Source: Acanthochromis polyacanthus
Lineage: Eukaryota; Chordata; Actinopteri; Pomacentridae
Direction: 5' to 3'
DNA: 64,000 bases
Assembly: GCF_021347895.1 (NCBI RefSeq)
Contig: NC_067131.1
Location: forward strand, 9,762,653-9,826,652
In this document: positions 10,231 through 23,100 of the stretch, in pieces
Layout of the letters: every line of letters starts with the position of its first letter
Position numbering within the stretch: position 1 is the first letter of the stretch
The notes under the pieces: model-generated
What the model was told of the DNA's origin: nothing
Databases searched by the model: none
What the model saw: only the letters and a program-made list of their open reading frames with translations
Program-made: the position numbers and the translations under genes

Positions 10231-13200
10231 AATGAGAAGGAGAGGAAAAAGAGATTCACGCTTTGCAGTAGTGCTGTGTTGTTTGTGGAGCGCACTCTTT
10301 CCTTTGTGTGTCTGGCGATAACTTATTCAGCACAGGGCCATTCATCCAGGGGTTGAGCGCGGGCGTCCGTCAAGACGGAAAATAATGAGGCGACAGCCGC
10401 GCAGAGGATAGCTTTCACCCTCTGCCTGGGCCCCCCACCCACCTCCCCCTTCTCCATCTCCTCCTCCTAGCCTCCCATTATCAGCCGATTTAAATAGATA
10501 ATAGGGGGCCTTCTTCAGGACATTTTGAAGCAATTAGAACCTATCACATTGTCTCTTCTTTGACTCCTGTTCCCTCCCAGCAAGCCATTGTGGATACTTC
10601 TGGGCATACCTTGCAACAGCTTCCTGGAATCTTGTGGAATGCCACAACATCACTCGATGCCAGTTTTTGTGTCACAGAGGAAAAGGGGCTATTCTGTTTC
10701 CTATAGGTTTACGATGTACTTGTTCCTGTAATTCACTATTCCACCTTGAGCCATGCCAGGACGCACGATCCCTTTGCTATGACAAGTTGCACTCGGGCTG
10801 CATTACTTGCCAGGATGAAGTGGCTTCTGCCCAAACATTTCCACTTTATATACCTTCCCTTTGGTTTTGGTCAGCTCTTATTAATTTCTTCCTCTCACCG
10901 TCTCAATACTGTCTATTTTATTTCTTGTTTCTTATATTTAGGATTTTATCTTCATGCAGTTTTGACCTGCACTGATTTATGTTATTACAGCTGATAGTAT
11001 AATGTTAAACTATAACTAATGGGACTTAAGGTTCTAGATTGCTATCGGGTGTAGATTTATTCCTAACAAAGATATCTAAGTAGTTTTTCCAAACAGTGTT
11101 AATCCCAACAAAATAAGTCAGTGGTCTAGGGTTTCTTTTTTTGCATGAGGATAGATGGTTAAGTGTAGTTTTTGCTGCTGTTGCCTCTCAGATCTCTCTT
11201 TGACAGGGTGCAAGAGCTTGAAATATTTACAAATGCTGAATTTTGACTCTTTTTTTCTTCTTCTTAATATTTTCTTCTAACCTATCAATCATTTACTGTG
11301 CCTCTGAATGTCTGTATCTCATCCTAACAGCCCCCCAGGATGGTGCAATGAAACAAAGGGAGTACAACGTTGCCATGTTGTTGATGGCATAAAAGATCCC
11401 CTTTATCATGATGGGCAAAACAATAAAAGCAAGACCACAGTTTTCGAGTTTTTTTTTTTTTTTTAAGAAGTGAAAAGGTCGTAAGACAAGGCTTTCGTAG
11501 GCATCAGGAGCCCCCGTCAAAATACTTCAATATTGGTCCCTTCTTGAAGTGAAAAGTGTCTAACCTTGTGTGCTTTTATATTAAACACAAAAATAGAATT
11601 TGTGTTGCATTTTACTTTTCTATCCCACAGGCTGGAATGCAAAAGGACAGACCGATCCCTAACTTTGGTTTGGTAGTGTGTGCTGTGAAGGGCATTCCAT
11701 GATGTGTAAAACACAACAGTTTTGACAAGTTCTGTGGAAAACAGGGCTTTGAAAAGATCTTATTTGCCAAATCCAATCTCACAATGCAGTCGGCTATTGT
11801 TGCACAATTCCTATTGTCATGTGAAAATTGGTGTGATTCGCTGCTGACAGAATACAAACGTCTCAGATGAAAAAAAATACAACTAAAGAAGAGATGACAA
11901 AGTGCAAAGAGAAATTTTGCCTTTTTAGTCTCGAGTCATCTCATCATTTCATTTATGTTCAGTGGTTTCAATAGTCAGTCGTAGTAAATTGTGAAATTCC
12001 TTTACACTTTTTGAAGCATTACACTGAACTACATTTAAATAACTACCTAAAAGAGTGAAATACTCTACAATCCCTTTTCATTCTGCAGTGTTCTGTCAGT
12101 TTTTATGGTACTATAAAAGCAATAGATCACCACAAATGTTGATGTTGGGCAGTGTTGGGCCACATCAGATTTGTTTGCCTGTTAGAAAATGAGTGATATT
12201 CCAAAAAAGATGCCATCAGTTTAATTGGTCGGTCTTGACCAATAGACTGAATGTCAGTTTGACAATGTTAGCTTTGTGATTGTAGTAGAATTGTAGTGAA
12301 AGCGCTGTGAAAGTAATTCAGATGATAGTGAAATAGAGGTCTGCAGCTATTATCTGTTATCCAAAGATTCACTACACTCTTCCTAGATTCAGCAGAGCTT
12401 TAGGAGTGCTCAGTAATTTTTAAACTAGGAAAAAACATTATTGGATCATGCAGCTGCAATACTTAAGATATATAATATAAATGAACATACAATCAATTGA
12501 TTTGCTTTTAAAAAAGCTACAGTGCTTAACAAAGAGGAAATTTAAAAAAAAAAAGACTAACACCATAATTAGTAATAGATAAAATATTGTTGTTTTTTAA
12601 AATATCATAGAGGCAGAAAGAGAATATAAAAACATAGATGTATATGAATTCTGATTATCTACCAGTATATGCCATGTCTTCTTAACTTTAAACTTTAAGA
12701 TAAATTAATTACGAGAAATTATATCGTCTGAACAATAAAATCCTAAAACAATGAAAAACATTCTCAGAGTTTGTAATAGGTCAGCCAATAGGCTGTTATG
12801 TATTAAATGCCATTACAGCTTGTTTAATTCTAATATTTTATTTATGTATTATTATATTAACTCTTCTCATGTACTTTACCCAGTTTTGTAGAAAACATTT
12901 GTACAACTAAACAGAAGGAACCTCTGACTGTTTAGGTTGATGCATTTAGTTAGTATGTTAGCCAGTACGTGTCTTTGCTGCGTCTTTGGCATCAATGTTA
13001 CTTGAAAAATGAATGCTGCAACAGAATGAGTGAGATGTCTGACAAAAATGTGACAAAAACTAAAGACAGACACAAATACAGAGTTATTTTAACAGGTTTT
13101 TGCAGTGACTCAGGCATTGAGAAGCAGCAGTCTGTAGACCCTAAGATGTCTAGTATGTTTTTATGTGGAGGTAGATGACCAAATTATGGCCCTACATCCA

Positions 13201-13829
13201 CTGAAAAAATAATTCTGTCGGTGTAGAGTACAAGACAGTCACTTTGTGACAGAGGTTGTTTTGTTCATTAATCTTTCCCTCAATGACTTTGTCTCAGCAG
13301 TGCATTCCAGTGAAAGCGATGCTTAGACCTTGAGTTGTACCAGTCCTCCCAGACAAATTCATATTTAGCGTTGTTGAAACAGCCTTTTTTGATGATGGAT
13401 GCCTCAAAGCATCATATGTTGTAGCCAAAATTGTAAGGACAAAACAGAGTTATGCCACAATGGCCTGTAGAACCTTGATCAGTGGAGAAAACCCTAGAGA
13501 GGCCCGATGCCCAAGTGTCCAATTTTAGCCTGGGGACCATCGGAAGTTTTCTAGAGGTTGTATAATTAGACGGTATGCAGTTAATCCAAGAGACTGTTTG
13601 GCAGGCACCATCTTTCCACTCTCAAGTTTTTTCACTTGTATGTAAACAGTTGTACTTGTCATTCATGGCTTCAAAATTATCCAAGTTATTGTTTGAAAAT
13701 GTGCTAAAATTTAAAGTCAACATAATTTGTGAGGAGTAAGTAGTCACATATACAGAGACATGCTGATGATCCAGCATAATTCTGATAAAGGGATTCTCTT
13801 ATGACAAACCCTGGCTGAGAAATTTGTGA

Positions 13830-14260
13830 GAGTCAAGTGCAGTACACATTCAAGCCGTTGGCCTGGCTTGGGTTTTGGGGAGTGAACCAGCCATGCACGG
13901 CTGGTAATGACAGGTTCCATGTTGCCCGTGGCTTCTGGCCCATTGCACTGTTTGTTTGGAGAGTGGTGCTCGGCCGTGAAGTGCTGGCCCAGCTGGCAGC
14001 GTTTCCATTGCCCCTTTGGCCCGATGGCTGGGTCTTGTTTGGACCACACCAGCCAGGCAGACTGGCATCCAGGAGGCTGTAGAGGAAGAGGTGGAGGAGG
14101 GGGGTGTGACAGCGGAGAGGAGCTGTTGGCTGAGCACCTTGGTGCTAGGCCAGGCCTGCTGCCAGCTGTAGAGAAGACTTCCCCACTCACACCACAATCT
14201 TCACGTCTCTGTGGCGACAGCGATCTTAGTTTGCACCCCAAGGGTCAACATCATCTCATC
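13830..14260. promoter_or_regulatory. GC-rich non-repetitive intronic block
   Basis: A GC-rich island in AT-rich surroundings. Several overlapping frames are open on both strands (the longest 13744-14241 minus, 165 codons), which reflects composition rather than coding. It contains a perfect inverted repeat ACCAGCC/GGCTGGT at 13886-13905 and AACAAACAGTGCAATGG-type forkhead-like sequence. It could be an intronic enhancer; no splice-flanked exon of a known family was recognised. Confidence 0.25.
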
Positions 14261-17200
14261 GTGATCTGTCTCAGCATGAACAGCCTTGCTCACAGAATAA
14301 CACCGAAAAGTTAGCAAATATCCATTTTTTTTTTCATTCTTTCTTTTGGCAGCCAGAACTTTTTTTTTCTTTTTTTTTTTTGTGGACAGTAACACAAGCC
14401 AGACAACTGACAACTTTTCTTTTATTATTATTTTTTTTATTACTGCATACCCCTCTAGTGTACAAGTAACACAAGTAATATTATTTACACACACATACGC
14501 TTTTCTGCCACAGTCCAAAAGTTCAGTTGCCCATCTTGCATCTGCCAGAGTTCTTTTGGGCGTGTGAAAATAAAAAATGCTGACCCATCAAGCCACTCTC
14601 TACGGTCTTTTGAGCACTGTTTCCTGTGCTACAGGCAACACCCCAAAAATTGAAATTTACAAAATTTATATACACCAAACTGAGCTAAAAAATATAAGCA
14701 GAAAGTGATAAAAATGCTTTTTTGATTATATATGCAGCTTGCTTTAATCCTGGCTTTTGTGTCTCTGTACAGCCAAAAATACATTTTCAACATGCTTTGG
14801 ACACATACTGCAAGTAGAATTTGTTAAAAAACCTTCTACACTTGATTCAAAAACAGAATAAAAAATACCCTGCTGTGATTAATACTTTTAATCTCATTTG
14901 ATTTTCCAATAAAAAGCTCTATACCTGGTCAGAAAGTCTTAAAATAAACGCTAAGCCTCGTCCTTCGTTGAAAACCTCAGATTCAATGAATATGCAAATG
15001 TTTTTCATTTCAGAATTTAAAAAGATTCCACTTTATACTGGTATAAGATGCCTTTTGGACCAGGATTAGATTCAAAACCGGTTGTGATATCACAAATTCT
15101 TCCAGGAATAATATCACATAAGGCACTATCTTAAAGTCAGAGAAACTCTCAGCAGAGGACATTTGAAAGAGTCTTTTAATGTAAAAGTCTGCACATTTCT
15201 AACTCTACACTGTGAAGGTCAAACATCCAAGAGAAGTAACATTGTCCAAAACCATTTTAGAGTATGAAGGGCACTTTAAAAAATTCAGACCAGCATATAG
15301 CATCAGAACAACTGCACATGGCCCCTATCTTAGCCTGATAGATACAGGCCGTAACCCCTTACGGTCCCCCTACACAAATATCTTAATTTCTTTCTAAACT
15401 ATCCCTCTAAATCCTGAAAACCATTGGCTTTGAAAACTTAGAGCCACTTTGTTTATTTTCTAAGTGTTTGCTGGGTCACGAGCGTACATCCTGTCAGCCA
15501 TCGTGTAAACTTTAACCCCCACCTCGTATGCTGATGGCGCCAGGGCGAACATTGCTTCACTGTTAAAGGGAAGTTGTGAGGACATTGATGTCTTGGCCTA
15601 GCATCCTGGTGTCACTTTCCCAGCCTGTTTGTGGAGCCCGCCAATCCCCTCATTCTCCTCAGCTGACCTGTACGCATCGCCGAGTATCACACGCATGTGA
15701 GGAGACCGATATTCCAGCCAGCAACAAATGTTTTCCTACCGTTACCGTCGCATTATTATTGTACACATGCTTTCGTCCTTTGACTTGGCTCCTATTGAGG
15801 CCCTGTTGGTTAGATGTTTTTCCTGAGTCGTAGGGCCAAGACTCTATTTTATTTAACAAGACGTCGATGCACACCCATCTAAAAGTTCCCCTGTGGTATA
15901 GCATTTGAGAACAGACTTGACATAAACCATTTCTAAACACTGGTTTCATTTCACCAATCTTTAATTACATCGTAGCAGCCCTGAGGTACAGAGTTGAAGC
16001 AAAGCACTATGTTAGCAAAGCGTATAATAGTGAGGGTTACCACAGCCAGAGGACAGTGGGTCGAGAAGAGGGAAAAATATCATACACAAACAAATACGGA
16101 AAGAAAGGTTAAGGTGTTAAGGGCTTACAGACTACTGAGAATGATTTTGATAAATTACTTCTGAACAATAAAATGGGTGAATTGACTTTTAGCATTTGAA
16201 AAAATATATATGTTTGTGATGGAACATCTGGTTTATGAGAGAAGTGGTTGCTATCAGTTGAGAACTTTGTGGTAAATTTTTAGTGTAGCTCTGCATAATA
16301 CTGCAAACATGAGAACAGACTGCTGCTATAGCCTTTTCATGAACCTCAACATGCCAAGACCACAGTCCGCATTCCCTGTCTAGGTATTAATTGGCATTCA
16401 GTATGCATTTCAAGATTCATGACGGATGGCAGCGCTATTACAACACTGTTAATAATTAAACTTGTGCAGTTACGTTGTGCCTGTCTTTCACATTCTGTTT
16501 TTTTTTTCCTTTAACTTTCTTCCTCATCATATTTCAGCTTAGCCTCATGCAGCCAGCCACAGTTAGTCAATTAATTGTAGGTATACAAACCGCTGTGTTG
16601 CATTCCAGTTGCACAGTGTTTCAGTGTATTATGGCACCATGAAGAGTATCATTGTAGCCCAGAGCGATGGACAAGCCTTCCTCCAGCTCAGTGACAAAGG
16701 CAGCTGTGAGGTCGTGGCCGAGGCCAGGACTATCAGAGCTATCAGTCTAGTGGAGAAACGCCATAACAACAAGCCCTGTCAAATAATGGTGTCAACAGTG
16801 GGATTGTGTAGCTTCATTTGTGCAAGGAATGTCCCCGGTTTAATGGTGACGTGTTGCTGTCTATTGACTCAGTGGGTCGTATTTTACCCTGCTTCTCTCT
16901 CTCAGCATGTTTTGCTGTAGAACGTTAGAACGTTATAATGTACCATTCCTCATGCTGTACGGTGATTTCAAATTTTTGCTTTCCTCCAACTTTACAATGT
17001 TCGAAAAGGTCAGTTGTCAAGGATAGTTGGCCTAAAGATATAGATGTGGGAGGTGACATGATAACTCATGTTTCACTGGAGCTTTTCTTGACTCCCACTG
17101 AGACTTAGATTGTGTAAGACTGATCAGAAATTTCCAGAGTTTTTTTATTCTTGTTTATTAAGTTTGGTTGTAGTTCAGTCATCGATATTTAGAAGTAGGC

Positions 17201-19900
17201 ATAATGCTAAAAGTCTGCCTGCGAGAGTCAGGTTAATGGGCATCTGTGTAGGATTTACTGTCCCTGAGCTGAACCTTTTATAAATTGACTTTTCATTTGT
17301 TTCTTGGTGATTTGGTGTCTGAACTACAGAAACTATGAAAACCTTTGTTTAATAAATATGGCCTTTTTTCCACGCATATTTCGTCATTTAAAGCGATGAA
17401 GTCTGTGTTTGACTAAAACAGAGAAGACCTTTCAGTGTTTAGCATAGCTGCACTGTTGTGAAGGAGTCTTTCCAGGGTACCGGATGCTAGTTGCCTTCTA
17501 AACTCTCAGAATATCCATTATTATTGAGCCCCCTCTGCCTTCCCTTACCCTCTGAGTTTCAGCACTTCCTTTACCTGACTTGCTGGATAAAATGATTTCT
17601 CTGCTCCTCTCTTCTTCTCTAGTCAGAATATTGCTTTCCCTCTCTGCCACGCCACATCCTCCTCCCTCTCTCCTAACAGTAAACGTTAAGATCCAGGAGT
17701 GGATCAATGGCTGTTATCCTTTGATGTGCCAGGACGCATTACGAGCGGTGAGTTCTAATTGGAGCAGAGAGCCCAGGATCAATGTTGGCTGTAATTGCCT
17801 GACACAGGGATGGGTGTGAGACTTTATTATCATTAATATTTAGACATGATGTGGGAGGACCCAGCCGAGGCTAAATGTACAACGGCGGTGCAAACCTTTG
17901 ATCTCGGGAGATAAGCAGATCGATTGGGGGTTGGTGAAGAGTGGCTGAAGGAAAGCAGGTCGTGGAAGTGGGGCTAGCTGGATGCACGAGTTAGCAGGAC
18001 CCGCACCCTGGATTTTATCGGATTTCTCGGAAGTTTCCCTTTGGCTCGTGAAAGGCCAGGCTAGGTCTCAGTCCTCCCAATAACTAAAATAACAGCCTGA
18101 CATTTGATCAGCATCAAGGGAGAAAAAAGGGCAAGTAGTCTTAAGTTCAAGTTTGGTCACAATTGGGAAACAACTATTACATTTACAGAACGGGAGCCAT
18201 TATCCATTCATTAATTCAGTAGTTATGGAAAGAGCAATAACCTGCCCTGTGCTCTGTTTTAAGCATAGTTTAGTTTGTTTGCATCTCACAAGTTTAGAGA
18301 TGGATTTAGATTTAGCAGTGAGACGAAGCAGCAGATGAGGAGATATTAGTGTTTGTCCTTTTGACAGGCTCCATTGTTGGGGAGATGTAACAGAATATGA
18401 TGAAGGGAGGAGGCCCTACGGGGCTCAGGGCTGCTACCTTGGTGTCAGCAAACACAAGGCAAGGTTACCTAATCTTATGGGTAAAGGAGAGGGCTAGACT
18501 GTCTGATGGAGCACTCCCTGTCTAACAGCATGGCCAGAGGGTTCAGGGACTATCCCCTGTGTCCACGGAGGAGGCTAAGGGCACGCTGAAACCGTGAGGC
18601 TGTGTGTATGCCATCTCCTCTGTTTTTGTCACCAGCTTCCCCAAGGACTGATACCTTAATCATTGTACTTAGCGAGACAAAGATGGGTAACAGGTTGCAC
18701 AATAACAGGTGTGTTCGCTTTCATGGCGGTGACCTGCTGCCTGATATTGGACAGGTGAGTGAGAAACCCCGTCAGGATTCAGGTCAGCAGGGATAATGAT
18801 CCTGAAAAGGGATTAAGTGAGGGGCGAGGTGTTGTAAAGTGACACAGAGTTGACTTTGACACCAAAAATTTCTACCAATTCATTATCAGTTATTCAAACA
18901 ACCATTTATTTACAGCAGCTTTTGTAGAAGAAATGCTCAAAATGCTTTATAGTCACAAACAGAGAGTAATTACAGACAATAAAAAAGTGCGTTCATGCAG
19001 TAGTGAATCAGAAATTTTCATTAGTTGTTACTCTTGGCAATAACTTGTCTTCTTGGGGTCCGTATTAAAAGTAGTGTGTATAATTATACTCTAATGTTTA
19101 CACTTACACTTAGTGCAGTAAATAATACAGCATGTTTTGAACTGTGAACTGAATTATATTTTAAATCATACAAGGCAAAGCTGATTATACAGCAGTAAAG
19201 TTGCTGACTACCACTCTCTCGCGCTCTCTCTCTCTCTCTCTCATTATGGCTTTTCTCATTTTTAAAACACAAACATGCAGTTGTTAAGGTTTTGTGATCG
19301 GTATTGGCTCTTTGTCCCTGCATTCACTGCTTTCCATTCCTGCGTACATCCCTAACAGTACATTGTGCAGACACTGGTACCATTGTGGAAAACCTCGGGG
19401 TTGTGCAACAAATGGCCCATTATGTAACATTTTGATCATTATGCCAGCTTCAGCAGTGATATTTATATATATAGCTTTTGTGTTTGGTCGGCAAACGTAT
19501 GCAAAGCGCGCTCTAGTCTACAAACCCCCCAGTAATAACCAATGATAACTCATTATAACAAATAACTTAACTCATAAATAGGAAACATGGTGAGAAAAAC
19601 ACAGATGTCTTGGCAGAAAAGAGGTGACATTTGCCATGTAGAACTGTGTGGAACCTTGCTTTTCATCAATATTGAAAGCCACTGTCCTTTTCTCTGTGAA
19701 AACTGTTGTGTGTGTGTGAGGGAGAGCCTGTGTGTGCACATGCCTGAGTGCATGTGGATGAGGGAGTGAGATAAGAAGGAGATGAAGAGTCGTTCAGAGG
19801 AGCTTTCTCACTCAGAGGCGTCCCCATCTGTTCGCCTGGGCCTAATTGTTCCTGGGTGTGAAGACACGGAAAAAAAGGGAGGAAAGCAACTGTACTCGTC
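14260..19900. other. Intron segment without recognised genes
   Basis: Poly-T runs lie at 14327-14335 and 14370-14381. The remainder is AT-rich unique-looking DNA, with more GC-balanced patches at 15500-15840 and 17700-18060. A TCF/LEF-type CTTTGATCT lies at 17896-17904. A short (TC)n run occurs near 19217-19241. No protein similarity was seen. Confidence 0.6.
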
Positions 19901-19939
19901 CCCTGTCCCAGAGTTATTTCTGTAACATTAAAAGAGTGC

Positions 19940-20110
19940 CACCAGCATGCTCCAGATTATTGCCATGTAAATAATGGCACTTGGCTCGATTCCCTGCTAA
20001 TGAATGTCATTTACTTTTTTAAACAAGGATTAATTATCGACAGAGGACCCCTCTCTCCTCCCACAGGGAGCACGTTGCAATTAGCTGCCAAAAGATGGCT
20101 GCTAATATTT
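19940..20110. promoter_or_regulatory. Candidate intronic regulatory block
   Basis: Non-repetitive DNA with an inverted repeat TGCCAT/ATGGCA (19961-19979) around a GTAAATA forkhead-like core, a TAATTA homeodomain palindrome at 20031-20036 and GCTAATGAATGTCAT. Motif clustering is seen directly; enhancer function is inference. Confidence 0.3.
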
Positions 20111-23100
20111 GTGTTTTTTTAAAAATATATCTATATGTACGCATCCGTGCATATGTTCCAGTGACACGGTGGATAACCTGCCAATTAACCGTCTGCTTAA
20201 TTCTGTGGCAAAACAGAGACAGACCGCTGATGAGGAGAGCAAAAGAGACCCGTGTCAGCTTCTTGTCCTTGCCTCAGTTGTGTATAAGGGTTTTTGTTGG
20301 ATGCCGGTGCTGGACATTGTTGTGAAACTAGGGGAAAAGAGAGAGTTGTGCTGCTTCGGAGCCAGCCTCCTGGTTGCAAAATAAGGCAGGGAAAACAAAC
20401 ACGGACCTCAAATTAGATTTCCCAAAACATAGCATTCCCTCTCATTTTACACACCACTGTGGCCTGCAGACGAGAATAGAATAACCCGTGAAATCCGCTT
20501 CAGATTCAGAATGGCACAGTCACTGGAACACTTGACAAATGAGAGCCCTGTGGATCTATCTGATGACCCCGTTTTCTTCAGAAAAAAAAAAGATCTGAAA
20601 GTCTTACCTAATTTACCACTTGATGTATGTTGTGCTGTGATGTGTGTGTGATGGTCTAGCTAAAAACTTTCCCCCCCTACTCTCTCTCTTTTTGACTCTC
20701 CTGTCGGGGCAACTCTTTTTCCTTCCTCCTTCCCTCCCATTGAGCCCCCACTCCTCTCCTTTTTTTCCTCCCCCTTTCGCTAAACTGCCTCTCCTTGCGT
20801 GGGCTGCTTGAGTTGATGCGCTTAACCCAAATGAAGGAGAGAGGGGTGTGAGGGTTATTTCTCCTGACAGTGGCTCTGTTTGAGGTGTGGACCCCCTCCT
20901 GAGAACCTGAGACTTTGATAATGCTGCAGAGCTGAAAGGGTTAAATTCAAAAAGGCCCCCGACTTCTGAAGTACGAAATGTGAAGAGATCCGAGCTGCCA
21001 GCTTAAAACCAACAAGACATTTTTTTGGCCAATGTGAGCTTTTGTTGCAGTTTTTGGTCTTGCACTTCTGAGTTGTCAGGTGACTAATGACTACCTGATT
21101 AATGACTTAAAGTGAAACTAAAAGAAGTGTCAAGGCAGGACTAATTCAATTTAAACTAATTCAGACTAATTCAAACAAGTTCTCGCACCGTAAACATCCC
21201 AATATTTATTCAGTGGAATGCAAAAGTCAACTACGAAGAATTCTGTGATTGATTCGTCAGCTTTCCTCACTTCTCCCCACTTTTGCTCATGTCAGCGTGA
21301 GGCCAGTCGAGGTGAGACGAAGGGGGTTTATGTGTCAGACTGGCCCATTGAGACAGGGGTTATGATAATGGATAACTGTGAGAAAGGCTAGAAGGGCTGG
21401 AATCCAGAAGAGGTGGCGGTTACTATACCATGCGCTATAGTCTCCCTCCCTCCTCCCCTCTTTTTCCACTCCCTCCATGTTTTATGGTGAGATTCTGTTG
21501 CTGCTCCCTGGCTCACCTCTCAGTGTGAAATGAGCAAGTCTCCACTGTCCTCCCGGTTTCCCCCCGCAGAGCTCGCAGATACACGTGAGCGCTACCAAGA
21601 ATGGTGTTTCTGTTTGGGTCTAAACATGTGGAGGTTTATGACCTACTGAGTGTGTCATTTGACATGTGGTCGTACAGTATGTCACAGTGCCCGCGGAGAT
21701 GTTTGCGTCTGTGCATTTAAGTGTGTGTTTATGAACTTTTAAAGAGAGATGGACTTCTGGTTTGTGCTTATTTACAGCACTGCTGACAGTATACTTACAA
21801 CAGCAGGTAAACAGCAGAGGGGTCTCGTGTTTTCTCTGCAACCCTCTCAAGTAATGTTAAAAAGTAAAGCATTCCTACATCTGCACTTCTTCTACCTTCT
21901 TTTCTCTAGTTTCATTGGCCCTCTCCTTACTTTCTCTCTTTCTATCAGGGGGAGGGTGAGGGGCATGCTCCAGGCTGCAGCAGCTTTAGCAGATTCTGAG
22001 GAGCGCGAGAATAATTTGGGATCTGCTCTGTTTCATCATCTCCCGCTGTCAGAAGTTTGTTTCTGAAGCAGGAGTTTGAACATTTGCTTGCTCGGATGAT
22101 GTGTCACAAGTGGCACTTTGTTGAGCAGTCGTATTTGTCTTTGGCAGGTTTTACATACTGGAAATGAACAGGGATTGTACAGTGAGCAAATTCTGCTTTC
22201 TGTTTAGTGTAAAGCACAGCTTGTCAGAACTTGTATTCTTGTTGTGTAGTGTTTGTGTTTGCCGCGGTGTCTGATTTATTTTTGCAGTTAGAAGTTCTCA
22301 CAGACTCACCCGAGATATACCCCTACATAACACTCCCTATTGCCTTTTATTTTGTTGGAGCATATTCACAACTACTATATCATGTAAGTTATCATATGAG
22401 GAGTTTTATTTATATTTGTAATCTGAATATGTATATGTATATAGAAAGAGACAAATTCAGAAATGCTGAAAGTGCAAAAAGTATAGAAAATGTTCAGTAA
22501 ATAGTTTTTCTATGTCCTACTCACTGTTGCCAAAATGATGAGTGATTAGTAGATACATATCGGTGAGAATTAAATGTTTTTTGCAGTAGTTAGAAGAATA
22601 TAAGAGATATGATATAGCTTAGGAGTTATTCAGTAAAATTTCTGTGCAGGTTTTGTTTAAAGATGTGAAGCATTAGTCATATAACTGATTGTTTCTGCTG
22701 TGTGTTAAAGTCCTTGAACAGGCTTTTATCCCATGTACCTGTGTGGTTCAAAGGAGAACCTGTGGAAGTGGATGTTAAGCAGCCGAAATGTTTTTTTAAA
22801 GTGCCCGTGTGCACGAAGTGTAAGTGAATAAATAGATAAACAACCACCAGCCTCTGCAGAACGAGTCCCTCTGGCTGTGGGCCAAACAGGTAATTCCTCC
22901 GGCATAGTTTTGGAAGGGCCACAGCAAGCCAAGCCTGCCTCAGCAGTCAGACTGTCTGCACATTTCTGCCGCTGATGGCATACCAGGGGCGCCATTTTCC
23001 TCTCTGAGACAGACGAGGCAGAGGATCTGATTGGCCTTCCGCCAATGCGCACTCACAAAGGCTCCTTTGACAGCAGGTCAGTCGGTTAACCAAGCAGTAG

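Larger units (their letters stand above)
8460..13830. other. Intron segment with G-rich runs, otherwise no gene
   Basis: Positions 9410-9560 form a GC-rich non-repetitive block. Two complementary C-rich and G-rich runs lie at 9718-9757 and 10187-10230. Positions 10330-10520 are GC-rich followed by ATTATCAGCCGATTTAAAT, possibly regulatory. From about 10900 to 13740 the sequence is AT-rich and featureless. No coding similarity was seen. Confidence 0.6.

Noticed and set aside
13744..14241. Longest open frame (165 codons, minus) as a protein-coding gene
   Set aside because: GC-rich composition keeps several frames open on both strands. There is no recognised domain, and neither splice context nor codon pattern favours one frame.
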